Source: Tianweitania sediminis (GTDB lineage Bacteria; Pseudomonadota; Alphaproteobacteria; Rhizobiales; Rhizobiaceae). Taken from it: a stretch of DNA of 64,000 nt. The stretch lies in contig NZ_JAGIYY010000007.1 in NCBI RefSeq assembly GCF_017813335.1, forward strand, positions 1-64,000. Direction: 5' to 3'. A program made the position numbers and the translations under genes. Shown piece after piece: positions 44,655-53,078 of the stretch (the stretch's first letter is position 1; every line of letters begins with the position of its first letter). The notes beneath the pieces are model-generated. The model was not told where the DNA came from. It was given only the letters and a program-made list of their open reading frames with translations, and searched no databases.

Positions 44655-45323
44655 ATGGCAAAGAAGCTCGCTAAATCCGCAGTGTCACAGAAACGCGTTC
44701 TCGACGCTGCCGCCAGAATATTCCGCGACTACGGCTATGCCGGAACCACGATGCGCACCATCGCCGATGAGGCCGATCTGAAGGCGGGCAGTATCTACTA
44801 TCACTACAAGTCCAAGGACGAGCTGATTTCCGCCGTTCTCGATCTCAGTATCCGGCTGCTTATCGACGACGTGAAGGGCGCGCTGGCTGCTTTGCCCGAA
44901 GGAGCAAGCGGACGCGACCGGGTGCAGGCAGCGATGCATGCCCACCTTTCCTCGATCCTGACCAATGGCGACTACACGCTTTCCTCGCGGCGCGTCATCG
45001 GACAGGTACCGGAATCCATCCGCAACCAGAACATGCGGCTGCGTGACAGCTACGCGGCGATCTGGCAGGATATTCTCAAGGGCGCGCAGGCGGGTGGCGA
45101 GTTCCGCGCTTCGGCCAACATGTCGCTTGTGCGTTTGTTCGTGCTGGGAGCGCTGAACTGGACGGTCGAATGGTTCAAGCCGGGCGGTCGCTCAATTGAG
45201 GAAGTTGCTAGTGAGTTCACCGACCTCATTCTCGATGGCTTGTCGGACAAGTCCGCTGCGGATAGCGCGGTTTCGCCAGTGAAGCCGAAAATGCGCGCCC
45301 AGGCACCTAGCCGCGTGGTGTAA
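44655..45323 (+). CDS. TetR-family regulator of the catabolic locus
   Basis: A 222-aa TetR/AcrR-type repressor. The N-terminal HTH is AARIFRDYGYAGTTMRTIAD followed by LKAGSIYYHYKSKDEL. The C-terminal ligand domain ends with WTVEWFKPGGRSIEEV, recalling the KstR2-type C-terminal domain of regulators that bind CoA thioesters. It is in the middle of the locus, and a predicted operator lies just upstream. It probably represses the seven operator-bearing promoters until a pathway acyl-CoA accumulates (inference). It ends immediately at the stop codon of the opposing crotonase, with no terminator between. Confidence 0.88.
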   Translation: MAKKLAKSAVSQKRVLDAAARIFRDYGYAGTTMRTIADEADLKAGSIYYHYKSKDELISAVLDLSIRLLIDDVKGALAALPEGASGRDRVQAAMHAHLSSILTNGDYTLSSRRVIGQVPESIRNQNMRLRDSYAAIWQDILKGAQAGGEFRASANMSLVRLFVLGALNWTVEWFKPGGRSIEEVASEFTDLILDGLSDKSAADSAVSPVKPKMRAQAPSRVV

Positions 45324-46106
45324 CTATTTTCCCTTGAAAACAGGTGCGCGCTTTTCCTTGAACGCCAGCATCGCCTCGCGGCTATCCGCCGATTCGGCCA
45401 GTCGCATCGTCATGTCCTGCTCGAAGCGGTAACCGTCGCGCAAACTCATGTTTTCAATTGCGTTCAGCGAGTGCTTTGCCAGCCGCGTAGCAACCGGGCT
45501 GTGACCCGCAATGCGTTGGGCCATTGCCATCGCAGACGTCATAAGTTCAGCGGCCGGCACGCAGGCTTCCACGATACCTAACCGGTAAAGCTCCGCCCCG
45601 TCGACACGGTCGCCGGTCAGCATCATGCGACGCAGGCGCGAGCGCGGAAACAATTGCATGGCATGGCGTGCGCCGCCCATCAGCCCGACTGTCACTTCCG
45701 GCAGGCCGAGCGATGCATCCTCCGACGCAATCAATATGTCGCAGGAGGCGACAAGCGCCAGCCCGGCACCAAGTGCGGCACCATTGATGGCACCGATGAC
45801 CGGCTTGGTGCATTCCATGATCGCATGATAGCTCTCACGAGCGCTTCGCAAGGTGTTGCGACGCTCAGCAGGTGCCCACTGCTTGCCTGCGCGCTCCTTC
45901 AGATCGACGCCCGCGCAGAACACCTTACCAGCACCGGTAAGCACAATCGCGCGCACCTCATCGAGATCGGAAAGATAGTCGAACGCGTAGGCAATCTCCT
46001 CCTGAAATTGAGGAGATTGCGCGTTGACCGGCGGGCGGGCGAGCGTGACAATTGACACATGACCGTCGAACGCGACACGGACATTCTCAAGCGCATGTAA
46101 GGTCAT
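45324..46106 (-). CDS. Enoyl-CoA hydratase/isomerase family protein, one Glu retained
   Basis: A 260-aa crotonase. The second catalytic Glu is present (LGLPEVTVGLMGG), but the first is replaced (ALGAGLALVASCD). The oxyanion motif is VFCAGVDLK. Members with only one Glu can be isomerases or specialised hydratases. ATG 46106 has GGAGGG upstream; the longer form would begin inside the region before it. It is the last of a seven-gene operon from 52984. Confidence 0.86.
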   Translation of the reverse strand: MTLHALENVRVAFDGHVSIVTLARPPVNAQSPQFQEEIAYAFDYLSDLDEVRAIVLTGAGKVFCAGVDLKERAGKQWAPAERRNTLRSARESYHAIMECTKPVIGAINGAALGAGLALVASCDILIASEDASLGLPEVTVGLMGGARHAMQLFPRSRLRRMMLTGDRVDGAELYRLGIVEACVPAAELMTSAMAMAQRIAGHSPVATRLAKHSLNAIENMSLRDGYRFEQDMTMRLAESADSREAMLAFKEKRAPVFKGK

Positions 46107-46137
46107 GTCATGCCCTCCCGCCGCAAGCTCGGACAGA

Positions 46138-47298
46138 TCAGCCGCGTCCAAGCAGATGATCGGAAATGATCCGCATCTGGATTTCGGATGTGCCCTCGAA
46201 AATCTTTGTCAGGCGAGCATCGCGCCAATGGCGCTCAACCTGATTGAGCGTGGTGTAGCCGCCGCCGCCAAGAACCTGCAACGCTTCGCTGGTCACGCGC
46301 TCCGACATTTCGGAAGCGAACAATTTGACCATCGAAGCTTCCTTGTCACAGCGCACGCCACTGTCGATCTTGCTGCACACGGAGTACATCAGCGCGCGCG
46401 CGGCTTCGATCTCGGTCGCCATGGAAGCGATCTTGAAGCGGATGGCCTGAAACGAAGCGATTTGCTGGCCGAACTGGCGGCGCTCCTTGGAATAGGCGAT
46501 GGCGTCATCCAAGCCCGCCTGAGCAAGACCGATGGAGCGCGCCGCTGTGTGAGCGCGCGCTGTCTCCAGACCCGCCGTTGCGAGATAGAAGCCCTTGCCT
46601 TCCTCACCGATCAGATTGGCGGCAGGCACACGGCACTTGTCCAACGCAAGTTCCCACGTCGTCCAGCCGAAATAGCCGATCTTCGGGATAGGCGAACCCG
46701 ACACGCCTTGCGGCAACTGTCCACGTGGCTTTTCGACCATGAAGGCGGAAATGCCCTTATGGCGCGCCTTGGGATCGACCTCCGCGCCGGTGCGGGCGAA
46801 TACCATGATGAAATCCGCGCCATCGGCGAAGGTGCACCAATATTTGTTGCCGGTGATTTCCCACTCGTCACCGACGCGCTTGGCGCGGCAGGAAATGTTC
46901 GCCACATCCGAACCGGCATCCGGCTCCGACAGCGAGAACGCGCCGAGAAAATCACCCTGCGCCATGCGCGGGAGATAGACGCTCTTCTGTTCCGGCGTCA
47001 TCGCCTTGAGCGAACCGATCAGGGCATTGCCGCGCGCGATCATCGAGGCAACACTCATCCAGCCACGCGCTAGCTCTTCCGCAACAAGGCAATATTCGAG
47101 CGCGCCAAGGCCAAGCCCGCCATATTCTTCCGGAATGAGAATGCCGAAATAGCCGAGTTCGGCCATCTGCTCGATCAGTTCACGCGGAATTTCGCCCTTG
47201 ACCGGATCGAGCTTGTCGGCAAGCGGGCGCACCACTTCGCGCGTAAAGGTACGCGCGGATTCCTGGATGAGACGCTGCTCTTCTGTAAGCTCAGTCAT
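46138..47298 (-). CDS. Acyl-CoA dehydrogenase 1 (Glu in EGT position)
   Basis: A 386-aa flavin acyl-CoA dehydrogenase. FAD/substrate motifs are AFSLSEPDAGSDVANIS and NKYWCTFADGADF. The catalytic Glu is in KIFEGTSEIQMR, as in medium- and short-chain enzymes. ATG 47298 overlaps the SDR 4 stop by 8 bases and has GAGGAG upstream, so a 19-residue longer form is rejected. It would introduce an alpha-beta double bond into a pathway acyl-CoA. Confidence 0.9.
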   Translation of the reverse strand: MTELTEEQRLIQESARTFTREVVRPLADKLDPVKGEIPRELIEQMAELGYFGILIPEEYGGLGLGALEYCLVAEELARGWMSVASMIARGNALIGSLKAMTPEQKSVYLPRMAQGDFLGAFSLSEPDAGSDVANISCRAKRVGDEWEITGNKYWCTFADGADFIMVFARTGAEVDPKARHKGISAFMVEKPRGQLPQGVSGSPIPKIGYFGWTTWELALDKCRVPAANLIGEEGKGFYLATAGLETARAHTAARSIGLAQAGLDDAIAYSKERRQFGQQIASFQAIRFKIASMATEIEAARALMYSVCSKIDSGVRCDKEASMVKLFASEMSERVTSEALQVLGGGGYTTLNQVERHWRDARLTKIFEGTSEIQMRIISDHLLGRG

Positions 47299-48046
47299 AA
47301 GGAGACTCCTCTGGCGGGAGTTGGCCCTGACCAAGCGAACGGCCACCGTCCACAATCAGCACCTGTCCCGTTATGTAGCGATTTTCAGCCGAGGTCAGAA
47401 AGGCGACGGCGCGCGCAATGTCTTCCGGCTCGCCGATGCGACCGAGCAACTGGCGCGACAGCATAAGTGCCTGCTGTTCCTGCGTCAGGTCGTGCAGCAT
47501 GTCCGTATTGACCACGCCGGGCGCAATTGCATTGACCTTGATGTCACGCGGAGAAAGGTCGATTGCCATCGCTCGCGTGAGGCCGATCACCGCCGTTTTG
47601 GAGGCAACATAATGCGCCATGTTCGGCGCGCCGGCGAAGGAGCGCGAGGTGAAGTTGACGATGCGCCCGCCATTACGCATACGCCGCGCGCCTTCCTGCG
47701 CAACGATGAACGTGCCAACCACATTGATGTCGAAGGTTTCGCGGAAGTATTCTTCTTTCTGCTCGTCAAACGGATAGGATGCGGTGATAGCCGCATTGTT
47801 CACAATCACATCGAACGGCGCGTAACGCTCCAGCATTTCAGCGACAGCAGCGCGGTCGCGTATGTCCAGAACCTCAGCACTGACATCATGGCCCCGCGCT
47901 CGCAGGTCCGCCGCCACCTGGTCGACAGCGGGCAGAATGTCCATGGCGACGACACGATAGCCATCGGCGGCAAGGCGTTCGGCTATGCCCTTGCCGATGC
48001 CCTTTGCCGCGCCGGTGATGAGTGCGGTTTCTTTCGCGTCGGTCAT
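47291..48046 (-). CDS. Short-chain dehydrogenase/reductase (SDR 4)
   Basis: A 251-aa classical SDR: TGAAKGIG, VNNAAI, catalytic Ser in FTSRSFAG and YVASK. It closely resembles SDR 1 in layout (RSL after DGG near the end, AITxSYPFD versus AVFWDGKFD), suggesting duplication. Its start overlaps the PrpD-like stop (ATGA) and its end overlaps ACAD 1. Confidence 0.88.
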   Translation of the reverse strand: MTDAKETALITGAAKGIGKGIAERLAADGYRVVAMDILPAVDQVAADLRARGHDVSAEVLDIRDRAAVAEMLERYAPFDVIVNNAAITASYPFDEQKEEYFRETFDINVVGTFIVAQEGARRMRNGGRIVNFTSRSFAGAPNMAHYVASKTAVIGLTRAMAIDLSPRDIKVNAIAPGVVNTDMLHDLTQEQQALMLSRQLLGRIGEPEDIARAVAFLTSAENRYITGQVLIVDGGRSLGQGQLPPEESPYD

Positions 48047-49404
48047 TGCGCGCCTCGCGCCATTTCAGAAATTTCCGCCAGACTGTCACCACCGCCGAAA
48101 CCGGCAAGTGCCACACGCAACTGCGAGGTTCGAGCGCCAAGTAGCGGCTCGATCATCGCGTCGAACTTCTGTTCCAGCTTCCGACCTTGGCGCGCAAGAT
48201 CAGCGTCGGGCAGGCCCGCATCATGGCTGGCCTTGAAGCTGCGGCCATCGTCCAGCGTTACCTCGACGTCGGCCTTTGCCTGCGGATAACCTTCGACAAA
48301 ATCGATTGTCGCCAGATCGCGCAGTCGCAATAATTCCGGCTCCTGCGTCAGCTCATCGGTGTAGGTTTCGATGCCGGATGTGTTGCGGCCCGAAAGCGCC
48401 ATGGCAACGGTCAGGCGCAGCGAGAACTTCGCCTCAAGCCCGGTGGTTGGACGTGCAAGGTTGCAAACCCGGTCGGTGATCGGCGGCACGCTGATGGTGA
48501 TCGTGCGGATCGATGCCGTTTCGAGGCCGTTCTTCTCACGGATCGCCAGCGCTGCCTCGATAGCGCCGTGGGTGAGATAGCAGGAAGCATGATATTTGAA
48601 GAGATTGTTCTTCAGGTGGAAGTCCAGCGGCTGGCCTTCCATCGCCGCATCTGCGTTGAAATCCACGCTCTGCGTAGCGGCAAAACCTTGCGCACATTCC
48701 AGCGCATCGGCGCGGCTTGTGTAGCCGCGAGCGGCAAGCCGCGCGGCCATCAAGCCGTTCTGCGCGGCCATGCCTGCATGAAGCGGCTTGCACATGGTTC
48801 CGAACATGGATTTCAGGCCGGACGCCTTGGTCGCGGCAATGCCAAGGGCGGTCGCCGTCTGTTCCGCATCGAGGCCGAGAAGCCGCGCGCAGGCTGCAGC
48901 AGCACCGATGCTGCCCACGGTCGAAGTCGCATGAAAGCCGTGATTATAATGGCTGGGGCTGGTCAGAAGCCCAACCCGGCAGACCACCTCATAGCCCGCT
49001 GTGAACGCGGTCAGAATGTCATCCTGTGTCGCGCCAGTCTGTTCGGCCAGTGCCAGCAGACCCGGCAGCAACGCCACGGTCGGATGGCCAAGAATGGCGA
49101 GGTTCACGTCATCGAAGTCTAGAGCGTGCGAGGCGGTGCCATTGATAAGTGCGGCATTGAGCGGCGATGTCCGGCCCTCAAGACCGACCAGCGAGGCTAG
49201 GGGTGCCGCCCCATCTTCCAGCAATTCGTCGGCCAGAAGCGTTACCGCCGGTTCGCTGGCGCCGGGAATGGTGACAGCGTACCAATCCAATATGCATTGA
49301 CGCGCAACCGTCACCGCATCTGACGGCAGGTCGCCGCGCTGGATGTTCGATGCGCGCTCGGCAAGCCAGCGCGTTACCGGAGTGTTATGCGCCTCGCGCG
49401 CCAT
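48043..49404 (-). CDS. MmgE/PrpD-family protein
   Basis: A 453-aa protein of the family of 2-methylcitrate dehydratase (PrpD), cis-aconitate decarboxylase and epoxide or iminodisuccinate enzymes. The signatures are NGTASHALDFDDVN, GYEVVCRVGLLTSPSHYNHG and FHATSTVGSIGAAAACARLL near residue 160. The reaction cannot be named; dehydration, isomerisation or decarboxylation of a hydroxy-dicarboxylic acid is possible. ATG 49404 lies 5 bases after the ligase stop; the TTG three codons upstream overlaps it. Such proteins are often found in alphaproteobacterial catabolic operons with acyl-CoA dehydrogenases. Confidence 0.85.
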   Translation of the reverse strand: MAREAHNTPVTRWLAERASNIQRGDLPSDAVTVARQCILDWYAVTIPGASEPAVTLLADELLEDGAAPLASLVGLEGRTSPLNAALINGTASHALDFDDVNLAILGHPTVALLPGLLALAEQTGATQDDILTAFTAGYEVVCRVGLLTSPSHYNHGFHATSTVGSIGAAAACARLLGLDAEQTATALGIAATKASGLKSMFGTMCKPLHAGMAAQNGLMAARLAARGYTSRADALECAQGFAATQSVDFNADAAMEGQPLDFHLKNNLFKYHASCYLTHGAIEAALAIREKNGLETASIRTITISVPPITDRVCNLARPTTGLEAKFSLRLTVAMALSGRNTSGIETYTDELTQEPELLRLRDLATIDFVEGYPQAKADVEVTLDDGRSFKASHDAGLPDADLARQGRKLEQKFDAMIEPLLGARTSQLRVALAGFGGGDSLAEISEMARGAQ

Positions 49405-49409
49405 TTCGT

Positions 49410-50963
49410 TCAAGCCTTCACAACCGTCGCGCCATACATCTGGCGCAGGGTGACCTTGTTGATCTTGCCGCTCGGCAAGCGCGGAAGTTCATCCACGAAA
49501 ATGATCGATTTCGGCTTCTTGTAGCTGGCGATCTGCGTCTTGCAGTGCTCGATCAAATCGGCTTCCGAAACGGACTTGCCCGCGCGCAGCACGGTAATTG
49601 CCCGCACCGTTTCGCCCCAATGGTCGTCTTTGACGCCAATAACCGCCACATCCGAAACGGCGGAATGTGTAGCGAGCGCTTCCTCGACCTCGCGGGAATA
49701 GATGTTCTCGCCACCGGACACGATCATGTCCTTCTTGCGATCGACCAGATAGACGAAACCTTCCTCGTCCACATAGCCAAGATCGCCGGTGTAGTACCAT
49801 CCCTCGCGCAGCGCAGACAGCGTGGCGGCGGAGTTGTTCCAGTAGCCGGCCATATGTGTTTCGGTGCGGGTAAGGATTTCGCCCGGCTGACCGACCGGCA
49901 TTTCGTTGCCTTCCTCATCGATGATCTTCACATCGACATTCGGCGCGGCCTGCCCGATTGAGCCGAGACGCTTCAGATCTTCCGCGGTGCCGTCGAGCTT
50001 GTGCTGGCGCTTGTGCAGCGTCGTGCCGCCGCCCTCGGTCATCCCGTAAAGTTGCAGGAACACAGGTCCAAGAAGCTCAAGCCCACGCTTGAGAACCGGC
50101 ACCGGCATGGGCGCTGCGGAATAGCAGATGGTGTGCAGCGATTTCAGATCGCGCGTTTCGATGCCAGGTTGCTCCAGCATCATCTGCACCATGGTCGGCG
50201 CCATGTGCGTCATGGTTACGCGCTCGCGTTCAATAGCGTCCAGCACTTCGGCGGGATTGAAGCTGCGATGCAGCACGACGCTGCCGCCGCGCATATGCAC
50301 CGCCAATTGCAGGAAGCGCGCCCCGACATGGAACACCGGCATTATGAGTTGCAGCCTGTCGGAAACGATCAGGCCAAGCTCGGTCGCCATCAATATGCCG
50401 ACCGCGATTTCCGCGCGATGGGTGCGCATGGCTCCCTTGGGACGCCCGGTCGTGCCGGACGTGTAGATCAGATGCATGATCTCGTCGGGCTGCGGCCGCG
50501 TCGGCGCGCCTTCCTTATCACCGGAATCGCGGAAGGCATGATAGTCTTCCGCCCATGAGGGAGTTGTGCCGCCAACGCACAGAAACAGTTCTACAAAATC
50601 CAGCTGGTCGCGGATCTTGTCTACGGTTTCGGCATATTGTGCCTCAAACACCAGCACGCGTGGCGAAGAGTTTCCGAGTATCCATTCGATCTCCGGCGCA
50701 GCCAGTCGCCAGTTCACCGTCGCAGCAACGTAGCCGGCAAGCTCACAGGCCGCATAGGCTTCCATAAACTCGAGCGAATTCTGGGAGAAAATGGATATTC
50801 GGTCCTGACGGCGGATGCCGCGCTTCCACAGCGCCGAAGCCAGCCGATTACCGCGCTCGAAATACTTGGCAAACGTGACATGCTCGCCTTCAAACGTGTA
50901 GGCAGTTTCGTTCGGGAACTTGTAGGCGTTGTTGCGCAGAAAATCGCCAAGCGTATCAATCAT
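49410..50963 (-). CDS. AMP-forming acyl-CoA ligase 2
   Basis: A 517-aa ANL-superfamily ligase with P-loop YTSGTTGRPKGAM, GMTEGGGTTLHK, GWYYTGDLG and catalytic Lys in LPSGKINKVTL. It parallels ligase 1 along its whole length (NWRLA, HMAPTM, YSAAPMPVPVLKRGL), so the two are probably paralogues that activate different acids of the same route. GGGGAGGAC precedes the ATG. It lies between ACAD 2 and the PrpD-like gene. Confidence 0.9.
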   Translation of the reverse strand: MIDTLGDFLRNNAYKFPNETAYTFEGEHVTFAKYFERGNRLASALWKRGIRRQDRISIFSQNSLEFMEAYAACELAGYVAATVNWRLAAPEIEWILGNSSPRVLVFEAQYAETVDKIRDQLDFVELFLCVGGTTPSWAEDYHAFRDSGDKEGAPTRPQPDEIMHLIYTSGTTGRPKGAMRTHRAEIAVGILMATELGLIVSDRLQLIMPVFHVGARFLQLAVHMRGGSVVLHRSFNPAEVLDAIERERVTMTHMAPTMVQMMLEQPGIETRDLKSLHTICYSAAPMPVPVLKRGLELLGPVFLQLYGMTEGGGTTLHKRQHKLDGTAEDLKRLGSIGQAAPNVDVKIIDEEGNEMPVGQPGEILTRTETHMAGYWNNSAATLSALREGWYYTGDLGYVDEEGFVYLVDRKKDMIVSGGENIYSREVEEALATHSAVSDVAVIGVKDDHWGETVRAITVLRAGKSVSEADLIEHCKTQIASYKKPKSIIFVDELPRLPSGKINKVTLRQMYGATVVKA

Positions 50964-50986
50964 TTACGTCCTCCCCCACCTCCGGT

Positions 50987-52150
50987 TCAAGCCTTCGGAA
51001 GGCCCATCCGGTTTGCTATGTTGTTCTTCTGAATTGCTGTCGAGCCGCCGATGATCGGCATCAGCAGCATGTCGCGCACATGGCGTTCCATGTCGAAACC
51101 GCGGGCATAACCATATGCGCCCATGACTTTCTGACAGGTCAGCACAATGTCCAGCCCGGTCTCGCAGACGAACATCTTCGCCATTGAGGTTTCGACCGAA
51201 CAGGGCAAATTGTTGTCCGCATACCAGCACCCGCGATAAAGCATCATCCGCGCTGCCGCCAGCTTGGTCTGCACGTCGGCCAGCATGTGGCGGATCGACT
51301 GATGCGAGCAGATGCGCTTGCCGAACTGGCTGCGCGTCTGGGAATATTCCCAAGCATCATCGACAGCCTGCGCGGCGATGCCCATAGCCATCGCGCCGAC
51401 TTCCAGCTTTTCGACTTCGAGCGCCGGGCCGGCAAGGCGAGTCCAGCCATTGTTCCAGCCATCTTCACCGCCGATGACGTTTTCAAACGGCACTTCGACA
51501 TTGTCCAATGATACGTCGTTGGTGTTCAGGCCGCGCGCGCCCATCGCCGGAATGTGCGTGAGCGTGACACCCTTGGCGGTCGGCGGAATGAGCACAAGCG
51601 AAAGGTTCTTGTAACGCTGGTCGGGATCGCCGGAACGCACCAGCGCATAGATGTAATCCGCACTTTCTGCACCCGAGCACCAGCGCTTGTAGCCGTTGAT
51701 GATGACCTTGTCGCCCTTGCGCTCGGCGCGTGTCTTGACGCTGGCGAGATCGGAGCCGACATCAGGCTCCGACAGGCCGTAGGCAAACAGCAATTCGCCA
51801 TTCGCCAGTTTCGGGAGAAGGTCGCGCTTCTGCGCTTCGCTGCCCGATGCCAGAATGTTCATCGCACCATAGCAGGCATTCATCAGGTAGAGCGTGCCGA
51901 TGACCATGGAACGGCGCGAAAGCTCCTCGACCGTAACCATCGTCGCCAGAATATCGCGACCTGTGCCGCCATATTCCTCCGGTATGGTCATGCCACAGAC
52001 GCCGAGCGCGGTGATGTGCTCCATGAGCGAACGCGGAACCCTGTCCTCCTCGTCCCACTTGGCCATCATCTCGCGCGTCGCATGACGGTCGAGCATCCGG
52101 CGGATGCTCTCGCGCAACATGGTAATGTGTTCTGGCTCGCCGAAATCCAT
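50987..52150 (-). CDS. Acyl-CoA dehydrogenase 2 (IVD-like Glu position)
   Basis: A 387-aa acyl-CoA dehydrogenase. The EGT position of medium-chain enzymes is replaced (PIIGGSTAIQKN), while ALEVEKLEVGAM carries a Glu where isovaleryl-CoA and long-chain dehydrogenases keep their base. FAD motifs are AYGLSEPDVGSDLASVK and NGYKRWCSGAESADY. The shifted base is compatible with a branched or bulky acyl chain (inference from isovaleryl-CoA dehydrogenase). AAGGAA stands before the ATG. It follows the crotonase at 52184 with a 33-base gap. Confidence 0.88.
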   Translation of the reverse strand: MDFGEPEHITMLRESIRRMLDRHATREMMAKWDEEDRVPRSLMEHITALGVCGMTIPEEYGGTGRDILATMVTVEELSRRSMVIGTLYLMNACYGAMNILASGSEAQKRDLLPKLANGELLFAYGLSEPDVGSDLASVKTRAERKGDKVIINGYKRWCSGAESADYIYALVRSGDPDQRYKNLSLVLIPPTAKGVTLTHIPAMGARGLNTNDVSLDNVEVPFENVIGGEDGWNNGWTRLAGPALEVEKLEVGAMAMGIAAQAVDDAWEYSQTRSQFGKRICSHQSIRHMLADVQTKLAAARMMLYRGCWYADNNLPCSVETSMAKMFVCETGLDIVLTCQKVMGAYGYARGFDMERHVRDMLLMPIIGGSTAIQKNNIANRMGLPKA

Positions 52151-52183
52151 CCCTACGTTCCTTCTGAGGCCAATTCTTGGAGT

Positions 52184-52984
52184 TCAGCGTCCGGTAAACT
52201 TCGGCTTGCGTTTTTCCTCGAACGCCGTGATCGCTTCGCCGTGGTCCTCGCTGTGATTGGTCAGCGCCTCATAGGTGATGCAGCTATCCATCATCGAATG
52301 CGCAAGCTGCTTGAGGCCGATATTGATGGCCATCTTGCTGTACTTGATCGACTTCATTGCGCCCGAGCCGATCTTCTTGGCGAAGGCATCGACGCGTGCA
52401 TCCAGCTCATCGGCTGGAACGGCGTGGTTGATGAGCCCCATCGCAGCCGCATCCTTGGCGTTGATCAGATCGCCGGTCAAAAGATATTCCTTGGCGCGCG
52501 CATAGCCAATTGCCTGCGGCCAGATCACCGCGCCACCGTCGCCAGCCGCAAGGCCAACCTTGACGTGCGGATCGCCGAAGCGGGCATGATCCGCAGCGAA
52601 GATAACATCGCAGAACAGCGCAATCGTCGCCCCGAGGCCAACCGCATCGCCGTTGACCTTGGCGATGATGATCTTCTCGCAATCGAGAATGCCGAACACG
52701 ACCTTCTTGGCTTCATGGATGGAGAAGTCGAACAGTTCAGGCTTTTCATACATCTCGCGCATGCCGGCAATGTCGCCGCCAGCCGAAAAGGCACGACCGG
52801 CACCCGTCAGGATCACCACGTCGATGGAGTAATCCATGCCCAGATCGTAGAACAACCTCGAGGTTTCCTCATGCATCTCCCCGGTCATCGCGTTGAGCTG
52901 ATCGGGACGATTCATCGTCACCGTAAGAGTGCGGCCTTCCTTCTCGAACAGGAAATATCTGTAACCTGAATAATCGACGTCCAT
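52184..52984 (-). CDS. Crotonase lacking both hydratase glutamates
   Basis: A 266-aa enoyl-CoA hydratase-family protein. The sites of the two glutamates read GLGATIALFCD and GDPHVKVGLAAGDGG, so neither is kept. The oxyanion motif AFSAGGDIAGM is intact. Asp in GDGG or His in DPHVK might act instead, so the reaction is not simple hydration (inference). ATG 52984 has GGAGGAACCTC upstream; an earlier start overlaps the promoter region. It leads the seven-gene operon to 45324 and is preceded by operator site C. Confidence 0.84.
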   Translation of the reverse strand: MDVDYSGYRYFLFEKEGRTLTVTMNRPDQLNAMTGEMHEETSRLFYDLGMDYSIDVVILTGAGRAFSAGGDIAGMREMYEKPELFDFSIHEAKKVVFGILDCEKIIIAKVNGDAVGLGATIALFCDVIFAADHARFGDPHVKVGLAAGDGGAVIWPQAIGYARAKEYLLTGDLINAKDAAAMGLINHAVPADELDARVDAFAKKIGSGAMKSIKYSKMAINIGLKQLAHSMMDSCITYEALTNHSEDHGEAITAFEEKRKPKFTGR

Positions 52985-53026
52985 GAGGTTCCTCCATCGC
53001 GGCCGCTTAGGTTGGCCACTCATATT

Positions 53027-53040
53027 CTAACAATAGTTCG
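53027..53040 (+). promoter_or_regulatory. Operator site C (CTAAC-N4-GTTCG), upstream of the 52984 operon
   Basis: CTAAC AATA GTTCG followed by AAAATG, 43 bases upstream of the crotonase start. It matches the other sites in spacing and in the A-rich right flank. Confidence 0.7.
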
Positions 53041-53078
53041 AAAATGAAACGACTGCAACGAAAACCCGTTGAGCCAGA

